From an alpha proteobacterium AAP38 (GTDB taxonomy: Bacteria > Pseudomonadota > Alphaproteobacteria > Azospirillales > Azospirillaceae): 46,261 nucleotides of DNA. Made by a program: the position numbers and the translations under genes. The stretch lies in assembly GCA_001296005.1 (NCBI GenBank), contig LJHR01000057.1:1-46261 (forward strand), written 5' to 3'. Positions 22,035-31,475 of this stretch are shown in pieces (within the stretch, counting starts at the first letter, position 1; the number at the start of each line of letters is the position of its first letter). The notes below the pieces were generated by a model, which ran no database searches, was not told the origin of the DNA, and was given only the letters and a program-made list of their open reading frames with translations.

Positions 22035-23252
22035 TCAGACATCCAGCAGGATGCGTTCCGGGTTCTCGATGCATTCCTTGACGCGCACCAGGAAGGTCAC
22101 AGCCTCGCGGCCATCAATGATGCGGTGGTCGTAGGAGAGCGCCAGATACATCATCGGGCGCACTTCGACCTTGCCGTTCACCACAACGGCGCGGTCCATG
22201 GTCTTGTGCATGCCCAGGATGCCCGACTGCGGCGTGTTCAGGATCGGGGTGGACATCAGCGAGCCGTAGACACCACCGTTGGAGATGGTGAAGGTACCGC
22301 CCGACAGGTCTTCCATCGACAGCTTGCCGTCGCGGGCCTTCTTGCCCAGCTCGCCAATGGTCTTTTCCACGCCGGCAAAGGACAGCTTGTCGGCATCACG
22401 GACGACCGGAACCACCAGACCCTGCGGCGTGCCGACGGCGACACCGATGTCGTAATAGTTCTTGTAGACCAGATCGGTGCCGTCGATCTCTGCGTTGACC
22501 GCCGGCAGTTCCTTCAGGGCGACCAGGCAGGCCTTCACGAAGAAGGACATGAAGCCCAGCTTCACGCCGTGCTTCTTCTCGAACGCGTCCTTCAGCTGGT
22601 TGCGCATGGCGATCACGTTCGTCATGTCCACCTCGTTGAAGGTGGTCAGCATGGCGGCGGTGTTCTGCGCTTCCTTCAGACGCTCGGCGATGCGCTGGCG
22701 CAGGCGGGTCATGCGGACCCGCTCCTCGCGGTCGGCCTTGGCGCGCGGACCCGACGGGGCCGGGGCGGCCTTGGGTGCCGGGGCCGGGGCGGGAGCGGCG
22801 GCCTTCGGCGTGTCGATGGCGGCCAGGACATCGCCCTTGGTCACGCGGCCATCCTTGCCGGTGCCGGCAATGGCGCCGGTATCGATGCCGTTATCGGCGG
22901 CGATCTTGGCGGCGGCCGGCATGACCGGGGCCGACTGCACGGCGGCCGGGGTCGGGGCGGCGGCGGCCACGGCGGGGGCCGGAGCGGCGGCGGCAGGGGC
23001 GGGTGCAGCACCCGAACCGGCACCGATCACGCCCAGCAGGGCGCCGACGGCGACATTCGTGCCTTCGGCGGCCACGATCTCGGCCAGCGTACCGGCGGCC
23101 TGGGCGTTGACCTCCAGGGTGACCTTGTCGGTTTCCAGTTCCACCAGCGGATCATCGACATTGATGGCGTCGCCGACCTTCTTCAGCCAGCGGGCAACCG
23201 TCGCTTCCGTGACCGATTCGCCCAGCGTGGGCACCTTGATTTCCGTCGCCAT
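22035..23252 (-). CDS. sucB: Dihydrolipoamide succinyltransferase, E2 of 2-oxoglutarate dehydrogenase
   Basis: A 405-residue E2 component that transfers the succinyl group from lipoate to CoA in the TCA cycle. The lipoyl domain occupies about residues 1-75, with the lipoylated lysine in ETDKVTLEV. An Ala/Pro-rich linker leads to a peripheral-subunit-binding domain ([20 protein letters not shown]), and a second linker leads to the acyltransferase core from about 175. The core ends with the catalytic [16 protein letters not shown] motif (His-x3-Asp-Gly). Length is normal for alphaproteobacteria. It lies 55 bases after sucA, with the same orientation, so an operon is likely; the E3 gene is not seen. 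Confidence 0.97.
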   Translation of the reverse strand: MATEIKVPTLGESVTEATVARWLKKVGDAINVDDPLVELETDKVTLEVNAQAAGTLAEIVAAEGTNVAVGALLGVIGAGSGAAPAPAAAAPAPAVAAAAPTPAAVQSAPVMPAAAKIAADNGIDTGAIAGTGKDGRVTKGDVLAAIDTPKAAAPAPAPAPKAAPAPSGPRAKADREERVRMTRLRQRIAERLKEAQNTAAMLTTFNEVDMTNVIAMRNQLKDAFEKKHGVKLGFMSFFVKACLVALKELPAVNAEIDGTDLVYKNYYDIGVAVGTPQGLVVPVVRDADKLSFAGVEKTIGELGKKARDGKLSMEDLSGGTFTISNGGVYGSLMSTPILNTPQSGILGMHKTMDRAVVVNGKVEVRPMMYLALSYDHRIIDGREAVTFLVRVKECIENPERILLDV

Positions 23253-23307
23253 GTTCTGTGGCCTTCGTGTTTGGATGGTCTTTGTCGGGGATGGGGAAGC
23301 CGGCGGA

Positions 23308-26247
23308 TCAGACCGTCAGCGCTTCGTCCAGAAGCTTTGCCTGCTCCTGGTTATGGCGCTTCAGCATGCCGGTGGCGGGGGCTGCCGAATCCGGACGGCC
23401 CGCATATTTCGGACGACCAGCCTTATGGCCGATGCTGGTCAGCACCTTCTCGATACGGCGGTCGACGAACAGCCAGCCACCCTGATTCTCCGATTCCTCC
23501 TGACACCAGACGATATCGGCATTCGGGTACTTGGCCAGTTCCAAAGCCAGCGCATCGCCGGGGAACGGATAGAGCTGTTCCAGGCGGACGATGGCGATGT
23601 CCTTGACGCCCCGGTTCTCCCGCTCCTGATACAGGTCGTAATAGACCTTGCCGGAGCAGATGACGACGCGGCGGATCTTGTCATTGGCGACCAGATCGAC
23701 ACCGGTTTCATAAAGAACGCGGTGGAACGTCTGATCGGCGGAGAACATGGCCAGCGGCGACACCGCCAGCTTGTGACGCAGCAGCGACTTCGGCGACATC
23801 ACGATCAGCGGCTTGCGGAAGTCACGGCGGATCTGACGGCGGAGCGCGTGGAAATAGTTGGCCGGGGTCGTGATGTTGCAGACCTGCCAGTTATCCTCTG
23901 CCGAACCCTGCAGGAACCGCTCCAGACGGGCGGAGCTGTGTTCCGGACCCTGGCCTTCCATGCCGTGCGGCAGCAGCATGACCAGACCGGACATGCGCAG
24001 CCACTTCGATTCGGCAGAGCTGATGAACTGGTCGATGATGACCTGGGCACCGTTCACGAAATCACCGAACTGCGCTTCCCAGATGGTCAGCGCATGCGGT
24101 TCGGTCAGCGAGAAGCCATATTCGAAGCCCAGAACGGCGGCTTCGGACAGCGGGCTGTCATGGACTTCGAAGCTGGCCTGGGTGCCCGGACGGATATGGT
24201 TCAGGGGAACGAACTTGTTCTCGTTCACCTGATCGACCAGCACGCAATGGCGGTGCGAGAAGGTGCCACGGCCCACATCCTGACCCGACAGACGGACCGG
24301 ATTGCCTTCCAGCAGCAGGGTGCCGAAGGCCAGCGCCTCTGCCGTGGCCCAATCGATGCCCTCGCCGGACAGGATGGCTTCCTGCTTGGCCTTCAGCTGG
24401 CGCGCGACCTTGGAATTGACGTTGAAGTCATCCGGCGTCTTGCACAGCGCCAGACCCACTTCCTTCAGCACGTCCAGGCCAACAGCGGTGGTGCCGCGCG
24501 CCACATCGGCGGGCGCCGGGGTCAGACCCGACCACTTGCCTTCCAGCCAGTCAGCCTTGTTGGGCTTGTAGGAGGTGGCGGCCTGGAATTCCTGCTCCAT
24601 CTGGGCATTGAATTCGGCGACATAGCCCTCGCCCTCGGCCTGGGTGATCACGCCTTCATTCACCAGTTGCTGCGCATAGAGCGCGCGGGTGGTGGTCTGC
24701 TTGGCGATGGTCTTGTACATCAGCGGCTGGGTGAATGCCGGCTCGTCGCCTTCATTATGGCCCTGGCGGCGGTAGCAGACGATATCGACCACGACATCCT
24801 TCAGGAACTTCTGACGGAATTCGATGGCGATACGGCTGACATGGATGACGGCTTCGGGATCGTCGCCGTTCACATGGAAGATCGGGGCCTGGATCGACTT
24901 GGCCACTTCCGTCGGGTACGGGCCGGAACGGCTGTACTGCGGCGCGGTGGTGAAACCGATCTGGTTGTTGATGATGAAGTGGATGATGCCGCCGGTGCGG
25001 TACCCCTTCAGTTCGGACAGCAGCAGCGTTTCCGGCACCAGACCCTGGCCGGCAAAGGCCGCATCGCCATGCAACAGCACGCCCAGCACGTTGGAACGGC
25101 TTTCGTCCGACGGCGGCACCTGACCGGAGATCTGGCACTGCTTGGCGCGCACGCGGCCACAGACGACCGGGTTCACGACTTCCAGGTGCGACGGGTTGGG
25201 CGACAGGGACAGGTGGATGGTGTTGCCATCGAAGTCACGGTCGCTGGAGGTACCCATATGGTACTTCACGTCGCCCGAACCCTGCACATCCTCGGGGTTC
25301 GCGGGGTTGCCCTGGAACTCGCTGAAGATGGCCTTGAACGGCTTGCCCATGACATTGGCCAGCACGTTCAGGCGACCACGATGGGCCATGCCCAGCACGA
25401 TTTCCTTCAGGCCCATCTGGCCGCCGCGCTTCATCACCTGCTCGATGGCCGGGACCAGCACTTCGCCGCCTTCCAGGCCGAAGCGCTTGGTGCCCGTCCA
25501 CTTCACCTGACAGAAGCGCTCAAACCCTTCCGCCGCCGTCAGGCGCTGCAGGATGGCCTTCTTGCCATTGACGGTGAAGTCGGTCTGGTTGCGGATGCCC
25601 TCGATGCGCTCCTGGATCCAGGCCTTCTGCTCCGGGTCCTGGATATGCATGAACTCCACGCCGATGGAGCCGCAATAGGTGCGCTGTACCGCGTCCACGA
25701 TCTGGCGCAGGGTGGCGGTTTCCATCCCCAGCACGTTGTTGATGAAGATCGGGCGGTCCAGATCGGCCTCGGTGAAGCCGTAATGGCGGTAATCCAGCTC
25801 CGCATGCTCGGCCCGCTTGTCCATGCCCAGCGGGTCCAGCTTGGCCAGCAGGTGGCCGCGGACGCGGTAGTTCCGGATCAGCATCAGGGCGCGCAGGCTG
25901 TCCAGCTGGGCGGCGCGCACCTGTTCGGCGGTGAAGCCCTGCACCACGGGCGCGGCGGCGGCCGGGGTCGGGGCGGCCTTGTCACCCTTGGCCGCCTTGG
26001 CCGGGGGCGGGGCGTCCGGATCGGGTGCCCCGATCACCTTGGCGGTGGCTTTCGCCCACGACGCGCCGTTCAGTTCGGCCAGGATGGCGTGACCATCATC
26101 GCCCATTTCGGCGAAGAAGGACTGCCAGCTGGCATCGACCGAGGACGGGTCCTGCCGGTAACGGGCGTAAAGTTCCGCGATGAAGGTGCCGTTGGCGCCG
26201 AAGAGGAAGGACAGGCGCTCGCTCGGTGCTTGATCGTAGGGGGCCAT
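23308..26247 (-). CDS. sucA: 2-oxoglutarate dehydrogenase E1 component
   Basis: A 979-residue thiamine-diphosphate enzyme that decarboxylates 2-oxoglutarate and succinylates E2. The N-terminal segment ([26 protein letters not shown]) is followed by an Ala/Pro-rich linker. The TPP-binding half carries [54 protein letters not shown] and IGFTT. The transketolase-like C-terminal half includes [52 protein letters not shown] and the terminal [11 protein letters not shown]. Length matches other alphaproteobacterial SucA proteins. The ATG at 26247 has only a weak GGAA upstream. Confidence 0.97.
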   Translation of the reverse strand: MAPYDQAPSERLSFLFGANGTFIAELYARYRQDPSSVDASWQSFFAEMGDDGHAILAELNGASWAKATAKVIGAPDPDAPPPAKAAKGDKAAPTPAAAAPVVQGFTAEQVRAAQLDSLRALMLIRNYRVRGHLLAKLDPLGMDKRAEHAELDYRHYGFTEADLDRPIFINNVLGMETATLRQIVDAVQRTYCGSIGVEFMHIQDPEQKAWIQERIEGIRNQTDFTVNGKKAILQRLTAAEGFERFCQVKWTGTKRFGLEGGEVLVPAIEQVMKRGGQMGLKEIVLGMAHRGRLNVLANVMGKPFKAIFSEFQGNPANPEDVQGSGDVKYHMGTSSDRDFDGNTIHLSLSPNPSHLEVVNPVVCGRVRAKQCQISGQVPPSDESRSNVLGVLLHGDAAFAGQGLVPETLLLSELKGYRTGGIIHFIINNQIGFTTAPQYSRSGPYPTEVAKSIQAPIFHVNGDDPEAVIHVSRIAIEFRQKFLKDVVVDIVCYRRQGHNEGDEPAFTQPLMYKTIAKQTTTRALYAQQLVNEGVITQAEGEGYVAEFNAQMEQEFQAATSYKPNKADWLEGKWSGLTPAPADVARGTTAVGLDVLKEVGLALCKTPDDFNVNSKVARQLKAKQEAILSGEGIDWATAEALAFGTLLLEGNPVRLSGQDVGRGTFSHRHCVLVDQVNENKFVPLNHIRPGTQASFEVHDSPLSEAAVLGFEYGFSLTEPHALTIWEAQFGDFVNGAQVIIDQFISSAESKWLRMSGLVMLLPHGMEGQGPEHSSARLERFLQGSAEDNWQVCNITTPANYFHALRRQIRRDFRKPLIVMSPKSLLRHKLAVSPLAMFSADQTFHRVLYETGVDLVANDKIRRVVICSGKVYYDLYQERENRGVKDIAIVRLEQLYPFPGDALALELAKYPNADIVWCQEESENQGGWLFVDRRIEKVLTSIGHKAGRPKYAGRPDSAAPATGMLKRHNQEQAKLLDEALTV

Positions 26248-26427
26248 TTGGGGTTCCGGTCGGAAAGGCCGCGACGTTGGATCGCCGGGGCCGGGTGCAA
26301 AGGCTTGATAATCCGCGACGGTTTTACGTCAGTGCATCGGTGTCATCAACATGCAGGTCTGCCGTGGCAGCCTTTTGCCGTGAGCACGGGTAGCATGACC
26401 AGCCGGACAAAGGTCGATTGAAAACAG

Positions 26428-26448
26428 ACCATTCGTGCTAAAGATGGT
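26428..26448. promoter_or_regulatory. Weak dyad upstream of the TetR gene
   Basis: ACCAT-N11-ATGGT, 44 bases before the TetR ATG, could be an autoregulatory operator. The arms are only 5 bp, so a chance match is quite possible. Confidence 0.25.
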
Positions 26449-26492
26449 ATCGACCGGTGCCAAATCCAGGGAAAGTCAGGGAAAAATCGCCG

Positions 26493-27101
26493 ATGAGCCG
26501 TCAGCCCCGTGCCGAACTCGCCAAAGCCGTCCTGCATGAGGCGCGCAAGCTGGTCGCCGATCACGGGCTCTCGGCCCTCACGGCACGCACCCTGGCACAG
26601 GCCGTTGGTTGTTCGGTTGGAACATTGTACAACCTTTACCCTAATCTGGACACGGTGCGCCTGCACCTGAATGCCGAACTCCTGGACCGGTTGCAGGTGG
26701 TGATGGCGGCGGCAGACGAGGCGGTGGCCGCCGACGCGGCGGTGGAGACGCGGCTGCTGGCCCTGGCCAAGGCCTATCTCAGCTTCGCCCGCTCCAACCT
26801 GAACCTGTTCCAGACCCTGATCGACAATCGCCCGCCCGTCCTGACCGAGCCGCTTCCTGACTGGCTGCTCGAACGCATCGTCCGCCTGCGCCGGGGGATC
26901 GAGATGGCCGTGGCACCCCTGATCCCCAATGCCAGCCCCGACCGGTTGGAACGCGCCGCCGCCACCACCTGGGCCGCCGTCAACGGTCTGGTGGAAGGCA
27001 TCGTGTCCGGCAATCTGGCCCCGGTCAGCAGCGCCGACCCGGAACTGATGATGGCCGAACTGGTGGAAACGCTGGCGGCGGGGCTGCGGGTGCGGGGGTG
27101 A
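26493..27101 (+). CDS. TetR-family regulator with WHG-like C-terminal domain
   Basis: A 202-residue TetR regulator. The DNA-binding domain (residues about 5-50) has ARKLVADHGLSALTARTLAQ followed by GCSVGTLYNLYPNLDTVRLH, the usual helix-turn-helix with the YNLYPN hinge. The C-terminal region (RLLALAKAYLSFARSNLNLF...) resembles the TetR_C_33/WHG dimerisation domain. The frame can be extended to 26457 (GTG), but ATG 26493 is preferred. It diverges from sucA with a 245-base gap that contains an ACCAT-N11-ATGGT dyad (26428-26448), a possible operator. The ligand is unknown. Confidence 0.85.
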   Translation: MSRQPRAELAKAVLHEARKLVADHGLSALTARTLAQAVGCSVGTLYNLYPNLDTVRLHLNAELLDRLQVVMAAADEAVAADAAVETRLLALAKAYLSFARSNLNLFQTLIDNRPPVLTEPLPDWLLERIVRLRRGIEMAVAPLIPNASPDRLERAAATTWAAVNGLVEGIVSGNLAPVSSADPELMMAELVETLAAGLRVRG

Positions 27102-27196
27102 TGCCGCGGCCGTGTGGTGGCGGCCACAATTCCGGCCATCTTGGGGGTCATCATCCGATGGTTGCCCCATGGTCCCCGCCGGGTCAGGAACCGTCC

Positions 27197-28015
27197 ATGA
27201 CCATCGCCTATGCCTTTCGCCCCCTGCTGACCGCCGGCATGCTGGCCCTGTCCCTTCCCGCTCTGGCACAACCGAGTGCGCAGACGACTATCCGGGAGGA
27301 ACAGGTGGTCAAGGTCGATGGCAGGGCAGAAGTCTGGCGCCTGTCCTGGATCGGCCCCGTCAAACCCTTCTGCGGTCCGGATTCGGGCGACGATGTCATC
27401 ACCATGCCCTGCAGCGGCTTTGCCTATGGCGAACAGGGGCGGCTGGTCCTGTCGCGCACGCTGCCGGGCGGTCAGCTGGATGACCGGCTGGACCTGTCCC
27501 CCCTGTTCGCCGGCAGTGACCTGACCGACCACGAAGGCAATGCCGTGCTGCCCCGCTGGCCCATCCTGGACGAAGATACGCACCGGCTGGTCGCGGACGA
27601 TGCCACGCTGGCGGCGGAAATCCGGGCGCGCCCGCCTGTGGCGGTCATCAAGCTCGTCGATTACGACCGCGACCGCAAAGCCCAGGAATTCCTGATCCAG
27701 ACGGATGTGCAGCCGGGCGGCAAGCGCTTCTACGTGGCCGTGGGCGTGAACCGGACCACGGGCAGGCTGGACTGGCTGCGCTCTGCCGCCCGACCGGACC
27801 GCCCCCTGGTCCTGAACTGGGCCGCGTGGCAGGCGCTGGCCAAGGGGGCGCAGAATATTGATGTGGTACGCTGGGATTGCGGCGATCATGGCAGCGAGGT
27901 TCTGGAAACTTATCGCCTGTCGGTCAATGCCGGGCGCATTGATGTCCGCCTGCGCACTTTCGCCTGTGCCGATGCGGGTGGAAACGGCGGCCTGCAGCAG
28001 GAGGAACCCTATTGA
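27197..28015 (+). CDS. Exported protein of unknown function
   Basis: A 272-residue protein with a clear signal peptide (MTIAYAFRPLLTAGMLALSL, cleaved near ALAQ). The mature part has no family I recognise. It holds four or more cysteines (in PFCGPDSGDD, MPCSGF, WDCGDHG and TFACADAG), suggesting two disulphides, and a beta-rich pattern (EVWRLSWIGPVKPF, VAVIKLVDYDRDRKAQEFLIQ, FYVAVGVNRTTGRLDWL). Its stop overlaps the TTG start of the next exported protein, so the two are co-translated and probably act together in the periplasm. ATG 27197 is chosen for the signal peptide; the frame is open upstream. Confidence 0.72.
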   Translation: MTIAYAFRPLLTAGMLALSLPALAQPSAQTTIREEQVVKVDGRAEVWRLSWIGPVKPFCGPDSGDDVITMPCSGFAYGEQGRLVLSRTLPGGQLDDRLDLSPLFAGSDLTDHEGNAVLPRWPILDEDTHRLVADDATLAAEIRARPPVAVIKLVDYDRDRKAQEFLIQTDVQPGGKRFYVAVGVNRTTGRLDWLRSAARPDRPLVLNWAAWQALAKGAQNIDVVRWDCGDHGSEVLETYRLSVNAGRIDVRLRTFACADAGGNGGLQQEEPY

Positions 28016-29277
28016 GTCTGGCACACCGAACGGCGGTAACCCTGCTGCTGACCCTTTCCCTGGTTACGCCCGCCCTGGCGGCCGACACGCCGGACGTTCC
28101 GGCAGGGTTGTTGTCGAACCGGCTATGCGGGTCGCTGACGGTGGCCATTGATGCCGTTCCAGGCAAGGGGCCGGCCTTTCTGCGCAGTTTCGACCATCCG
28201 TCGGGGGCGGGCGCGCCGGCGGAGGATGCGTTGAAGAATGCAGCTTTCACCTATGACAATGCGCTGGCCGCCATCGCCCTGGTCGCCTGTGGCCGTGCCA
28301 CCAAGGCAAGGCGCATCGGCGATGCGCTGCTGTCGGCGGTGGAGAATGACCGGGCGGGGGCGATGGGGCGGCTGCGCACCACCTATCGCGCCGGGCCGCA
28401 GCAGGAATTCCCCATCCCACCTAATGGCTGGTGGAACCAGAAGGCCGGACGGTGGGAGGAAGATGCCTATCAGGTGGGGACGGCCACCGGCAATGTCGCC
28501 TGGGCCGGTCTGGCCCTTCTGACCCTGGCTGATGCGCTGAACGAACCGAAATACCGGGCCGGTGCCGCCAAGCTGGGGGCCTGGGTCCTGGGCCATGCGC
28601 GCGATGCCAAGGGCTCGGGCGGCTTCACGGGCGGGGTGCATGGTGACGGGGCGGGCACCCAGGCCCTGACCTGGAAGTCGGTCGAACATAATACCGACCT
28701 TGTCGCTTTGTTCGGCTGGCTGGAACGGGCCGGCGTGCCGGGTGGCGACTGGGCGTCGGGAAAGGCGGCGGCGCTGGGTCTCCTGAATGCGCTATGGCAG
28801 GCGGATGGGGGGTACTTCCCGACCGGCACGCTGCCCGATGGCGTGACCGTCAATGACGGCAATTCCGGGCTTGATGCGCTGCTCTGGCCCCTGCTGCTGC
28901 CCGAGTCGCCGCGTGATTGGCGCCGGGCGCTGAACCGCGCCAATCAGGTGCATGGCGTGGCCGGCGGCTATGATTTCAATGGCGACCGCGACGGCGTCTG
29001 GGTAGAGGGCACGGCGCAGGCGGCCCTGTCCTGGGCGTCCGTGGGTGATCGGGAGCGGGCGGAAAAGCTGCTGGCCGGCCTGATCGGTGATATCAGCCCT
29101 GGCGGCTATCTCTGGGCCACGCGTGGCGACAGGGTTTCCACCGGTTTTGCCATCGGACCCGACAGCAAGAACGCCGATTTCTTCTATTACCGGCAGCCGC
29201 ATCTGGGGGCCACGTCCTGGGCCGTGCTGGCGGCCAAGGGCTGGAACCCGTTCACGGGCAGGACCATCAGCCCTTGA
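28012..29277 (+). CDS. Exported six-hairpin glycosidase-like protein
   Basis: A 421-residue protein with a signal peptide (LAHRTAVTLLLTLSLVTPALA). The mature part has the repeating paired helices of an (alpha/alpha)6 barrel: FTYDNALAAIALVACGRATKA, YQVGTATGNVAWAGLALLTL, FTGGVHG, SVEHNTDLVALFGWLE and GVWVEGTAQAALSW. Aromatic and acidic residues line the tops of the repeats, as in glycoside hydrolase and cellobiose epimerase families. A polysaccharide-active role is inferred; no exact family is named. The start is TTG at 28012, with AGGAGGA about 7 bases upstream, and overlaps the previous stop as TTGA, so translation is coupled. Confidence 0.7.
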   Translation: MSLAHRTAVTLLLTLSLVTPALAADTPDVPAGLLSNRLCGSLTVAIDAVPGKGPAFLRSFDHPSGAGAPAEDALKNAAFTYDNALAAIALVACGRATKARRIGDALLSAVENDRAGAMGRLRTTYRAGPQQEFPIPPNGWWNQKAGRWEEDAYQVGTATGNVAWAGLALLTLADALNEPKYRAGAAKLGAWVLGHARDAKGSGGFTGGVHGDGAGTQALTWKSVEHNTDLVALFGWLERAGVPGGDWASGKAAALGLLNALWQADGGYFPTGTLPDGVTVNDGNSGLDALLWPLLLPESPRDWRRALNRANQVHGVAGGYDFNGDRDGVWVEGTAQAALSWASVGDRERAEKLLAGLIGDISPGGYLWATRGDRVSTGFAIGPDSKNADFFYYRQPHLGATSWAVLAAKGWNPFTGRTISP

Positions 29278-29337
29278 TGATGGGGGCATGCTTCTGGGAT
29301 GCTGCCACCCCCGGCAATCCATAAAGAAGAAGCCCCC

Positions 29338-30240
29338 ATGCGCCTGACCCTGCTCGCCACCGCGGCCCTTCTGGCCCTGTCATCGCCCGCCATTGCCCAG
29401 GACGCGCCCAAGCGCGCCACACCGGCAGAGGTGCTGGCGGCATCGCCCGCCGGCGACTGGCGCGTGCCGGTACCGGAGAATACCTTCTATATGGACCTCC
29501 CCGGCGGGCGCGTGGTCATCGAACTGGCCCCCGCCTTTGCCCCGGTGCATGTGGAGAACATGCGCAAGCTGGCGCGGGAGAACTGGTATGAGGGGACCTT
29601 CATCGTCCGCGTGCAGGATAATTACGTGACCCAGTGGGGCATGCCGGACGAAACACCCAAGCCCATGAAGACGGCCCTGGACAAGCTGGCGCCTGAATTC
29701 ACCGTTAAGGACGGGGCTAGGACCCTGCCCTTTGCCAAGCTGCCCGACCCCGATGCCTATGCGCCGGAGGTTGGCATTTCCGACATCTTCCCCGCCGCCC
29801 GTGATCCCAAGACGGGGGAGGCCTGGATGACCCATTGCTATGGCATCGTGGGTGTCGGGCGCGGTATGCCGCTGGACAGCGGCAGCGGGGCGGAACTGTA
29901 CACCGTCATCGGCCATTCCCCGCGCCCCCTGGACAAGGTCATCACCCTGGTAGGCCGTGTCCTGAAGGGGATGGAACTGCTGACGGCCCTGCCGCGCGGC
30001 ACGGGCACGCTGGGCTTCTATGAGAAGGTCGAACAGCGCGTGCCCATCACCGCCGTGCGTCTGGCGGCCGATGTGCCGGTGGCGGAGCGGGAAAAGATCG
30101 AGGTCCTGTCCGGCCAGAGCGAGACCTACACCAAATGGCGCGATGCCCGCCGCTTCCGCCAGGATGATTTCTTCATCCGCGCGTCGGGCCATATCGATGT
30201 CTGCAACGCCATGCCGCCGGTACGGGTGGTGAAGGGCTGA
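29338..30240 (+). CDS. Exported cyclophilin-type peptidyl-prolyl isomerase
   Basis: A 300-residue periplasmic cyclophilin-like protein. A signal peptide ([20 protein letters not shown]) precedes the fold. Core segments are [51 protein letters not shown] and the later [29 protein letters not shown]. The usual FHRVI.GFMIQGG is altered to [14 protein letters not shown], with the arginine kept. It is longer than PpiA (about 190 residues) because of a mid-domain insertion and a C-terminal extension. ATG 29338, after AAGAAG, is preferred over an upstream in-frame start. A long hairpin follows. Confidence 0.85.
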   Translation: MRLTLLATAALLALSSPAIAQDAPKRATPAEVLAASPAGDWRVPVPENTFYMDLPGGRVVIELAPAFAPVHVENMRKLARENWYEGTFIVRVQDNYVTQWGMPDETPKPMKTALDKLAPEFTVKDGARTLPFAKLPDPDAYAPEVGISDIFPAARDPKTGEAWMTHCYGIVGVGRGMPLDSGSGAELYTVIGHSPRPLDKVITLVGRVLKGMELLTALPRGTGTLGFYEKVEQRVPITAVRLAADVPVAEREKIEVLSGQSETYTKWRDARRFRQDDFFIRASGHIDVCNAMPPVRVVKG

Positions 30241-30249
30241 ACGGGACGA

Positions 30250-30287
30250 CCCGATACACGCCCCTGTCTTGCGGGGCGTGTATCGGG
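30250..30287. terminator. Long hairpin between convergent genes
   Basis: CCCGATACACGCCCC (30250-30264) pairs perfectly with GGGGCGTGTATCGGG (30273-30287), a 15-bp stem with an 8-nt loop. No strong T run follows on either strand, but its place between the cyclophilin gene and the DUF2059 gene favours a terminator or mRNA-end stabiliser. Confidence 0.75.
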
Positions 30288-30289
30288 GA

Positions 30290-30805
30290 TCACAATTGCT
30301 TGGGTGCGTTCAGGCCCCGCTTCTTCAGCGCCTCAATGAATTTTCCGCTGGCGCGCTGGGCAACAGCCTGACCCCAGGCCTGGCCAACAGCCATGGATTG
30401 CTGGGTCAAGGTCGGCAGGCTGTTCAGCATCTTGATGCCAATCGGCGTCTTGTAGAAATCGATGACCGCATCCATTTCCGCGACGGTGAAGTTGGTGGCG
30501 TAAATGCCGGCTATGGCATCCATGAATTCCGGCATTGAGGCCCGGACCTCGGGCAGGAAATATTCTTCCAGCGCCTCTTTCACCTCGGCTTCGTGGCCGG
30601 GATTGGCATTGTTCACCAACTGACCGATCTGGCCCACCATGGCCGTGGTGATCTGATCACTCAACTTGGCCATACCTGTGATGGCGATCAACTCCCGGGC
30701 TTTCCCCATGCGGGCGTCATATTCGGCCTTATCCGTCGCGGCCCAGGCCGGCGAACACAGCAGAGACAGCGCTAGTGACAAGGTGACAAGTAGGGAACGT
30801 ACCAC
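30290..30805 (-). CDS. DUF2059 exported protein (copy 1)
   Basis: A 171-residue periplasmic protein with a signal peptide (MVRSLLVTLSLALSLLCSPAWA). The DUF2059 core is seen in AIAGIYATNFTVAEMDAVIDFYKTPIGIKMLNSLP followed by TQQSMAVGQAWGQAV. The function of DUF2059 is not known. It resembles its neighbour at 30920-31423 throughout the core, so the pair are paralogues. Together with the upstream substrate-binding protein they run in the same direction, possibly in one transcript, although the gap between the two paralogues is 114 bases. Confidence 0.82.
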   Translation of the reverse strand: MVRSLLVTLSLALSLLCSPAWAATDKAEYDARMGKARELIAITGMAKLSDQITTAMVGQIGQLVNNANPGHEAEVKEALEEYFLPEVRASMPEFMDAIAGIYATNFTVAEMDAVIDFYKTPIGIKMLNSLPTLTQQSMAVGQAWGQAVAQRASGKFIEALKKRGLNAPKQL

Positions 30806-30919
30806 GATAGCAACCTCGATCTGAGCGGTTTGACACTCCCGTCAGCCTATCCAATGTCTCCCTATGTTGCCAGTATCGGCTGTCTATATTGCAGTAATCT
30901 CGCGTAGCGGGGTGATGTT

Positions 30920-31423
30920 TCATAGCCGCTTGGGCAGCGACAGGCCGCGTTCGCGGGCGGCCCTGGCGAAACTGTCCCAGGCCTTGTCGGACACACCCTC
31001 TGCCCAGGCCTGACCCAGGGCCATGCTCTGCTGGATGATGGTGGGTGACATCGCCACCAGCTTGCGGCCCACCGGCGATTTGTAGAACCCGATCATCTGA
31101 TCCAACTCCGCCGCCGTGAAATGGGTGGCGTAGAGGCCCGTGATACCGCGCGACAGTTCCGGCAGGGCGGCCCGCGCCCTGGGCAGGAAATGGTCGCGCA
31201 CCAGGGCCGTCACCTCCGCCTCCCGCCCTGGATTTTCATGGGCCAGCAGTTCCTCGGCCTGGCGTGTGACGCTGACCAGGGTCTGGTCGGCCAGTCCGGC
31301 GGCACCGGCCAGTTCCATCAGGGTACGGGCCTTTTCGATCCGGGCCCCATCATCCCCCTTGGCGACGGCATGGGCAGGCAGCAGCAGGGAAATCAACAGC
31401 GGGGCAAGCAGCAGGATACGCAC
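30920..31423 (-). CDS. DUF2059 exported protein (copy 2)
   Basis: A 167-residue paralogue of copy 1, sharing GLYATHFTAAELDQMIGFYKSPVGRKLVAMSPTIIQQSMALGQAWAEGV. The frame opens at a TTG (31459), but GTG 31423 gives a normal signal peptide (VRILLLAPLLISLLLPAHAVA) with AAAGGTG upstream and is preferred. The N-terminal helical half is more divergent than the C-terminal DUF2059 core. Tandem duplication with later divergence is inferred. Confidence 0.8.
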   Translation of the reverse strand: MRILLLAPLLISLLLPAHAVAKGDDGARIEKARTLMELAGAAGLADQTLVSVTRQAEELLAHENPGREAEVTALVRDHFLPRARAALPELSRGITGLYATHFTAAELDQMIGFYKSPVGRKLVAMSPTIIQQSMALGQAWAEGVSDKAWDSFARAARERGLSLPKRL

Positions 31424-31475
31424 GGCACGGCACCTTTGGCGGCGGAACTCTGACGCCAAGCCTACCCGCCCGGCA

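Noticed and set aside
22477-26421. A 1314-codon plus-strand open frame opposite sucB and sucA
   Set aside because: It is antisense to two unmistakable enzymes, with low-complexity Gly/His/Ala/Gln-rich translation. Long antisense frames are common in GC-rich DNA.
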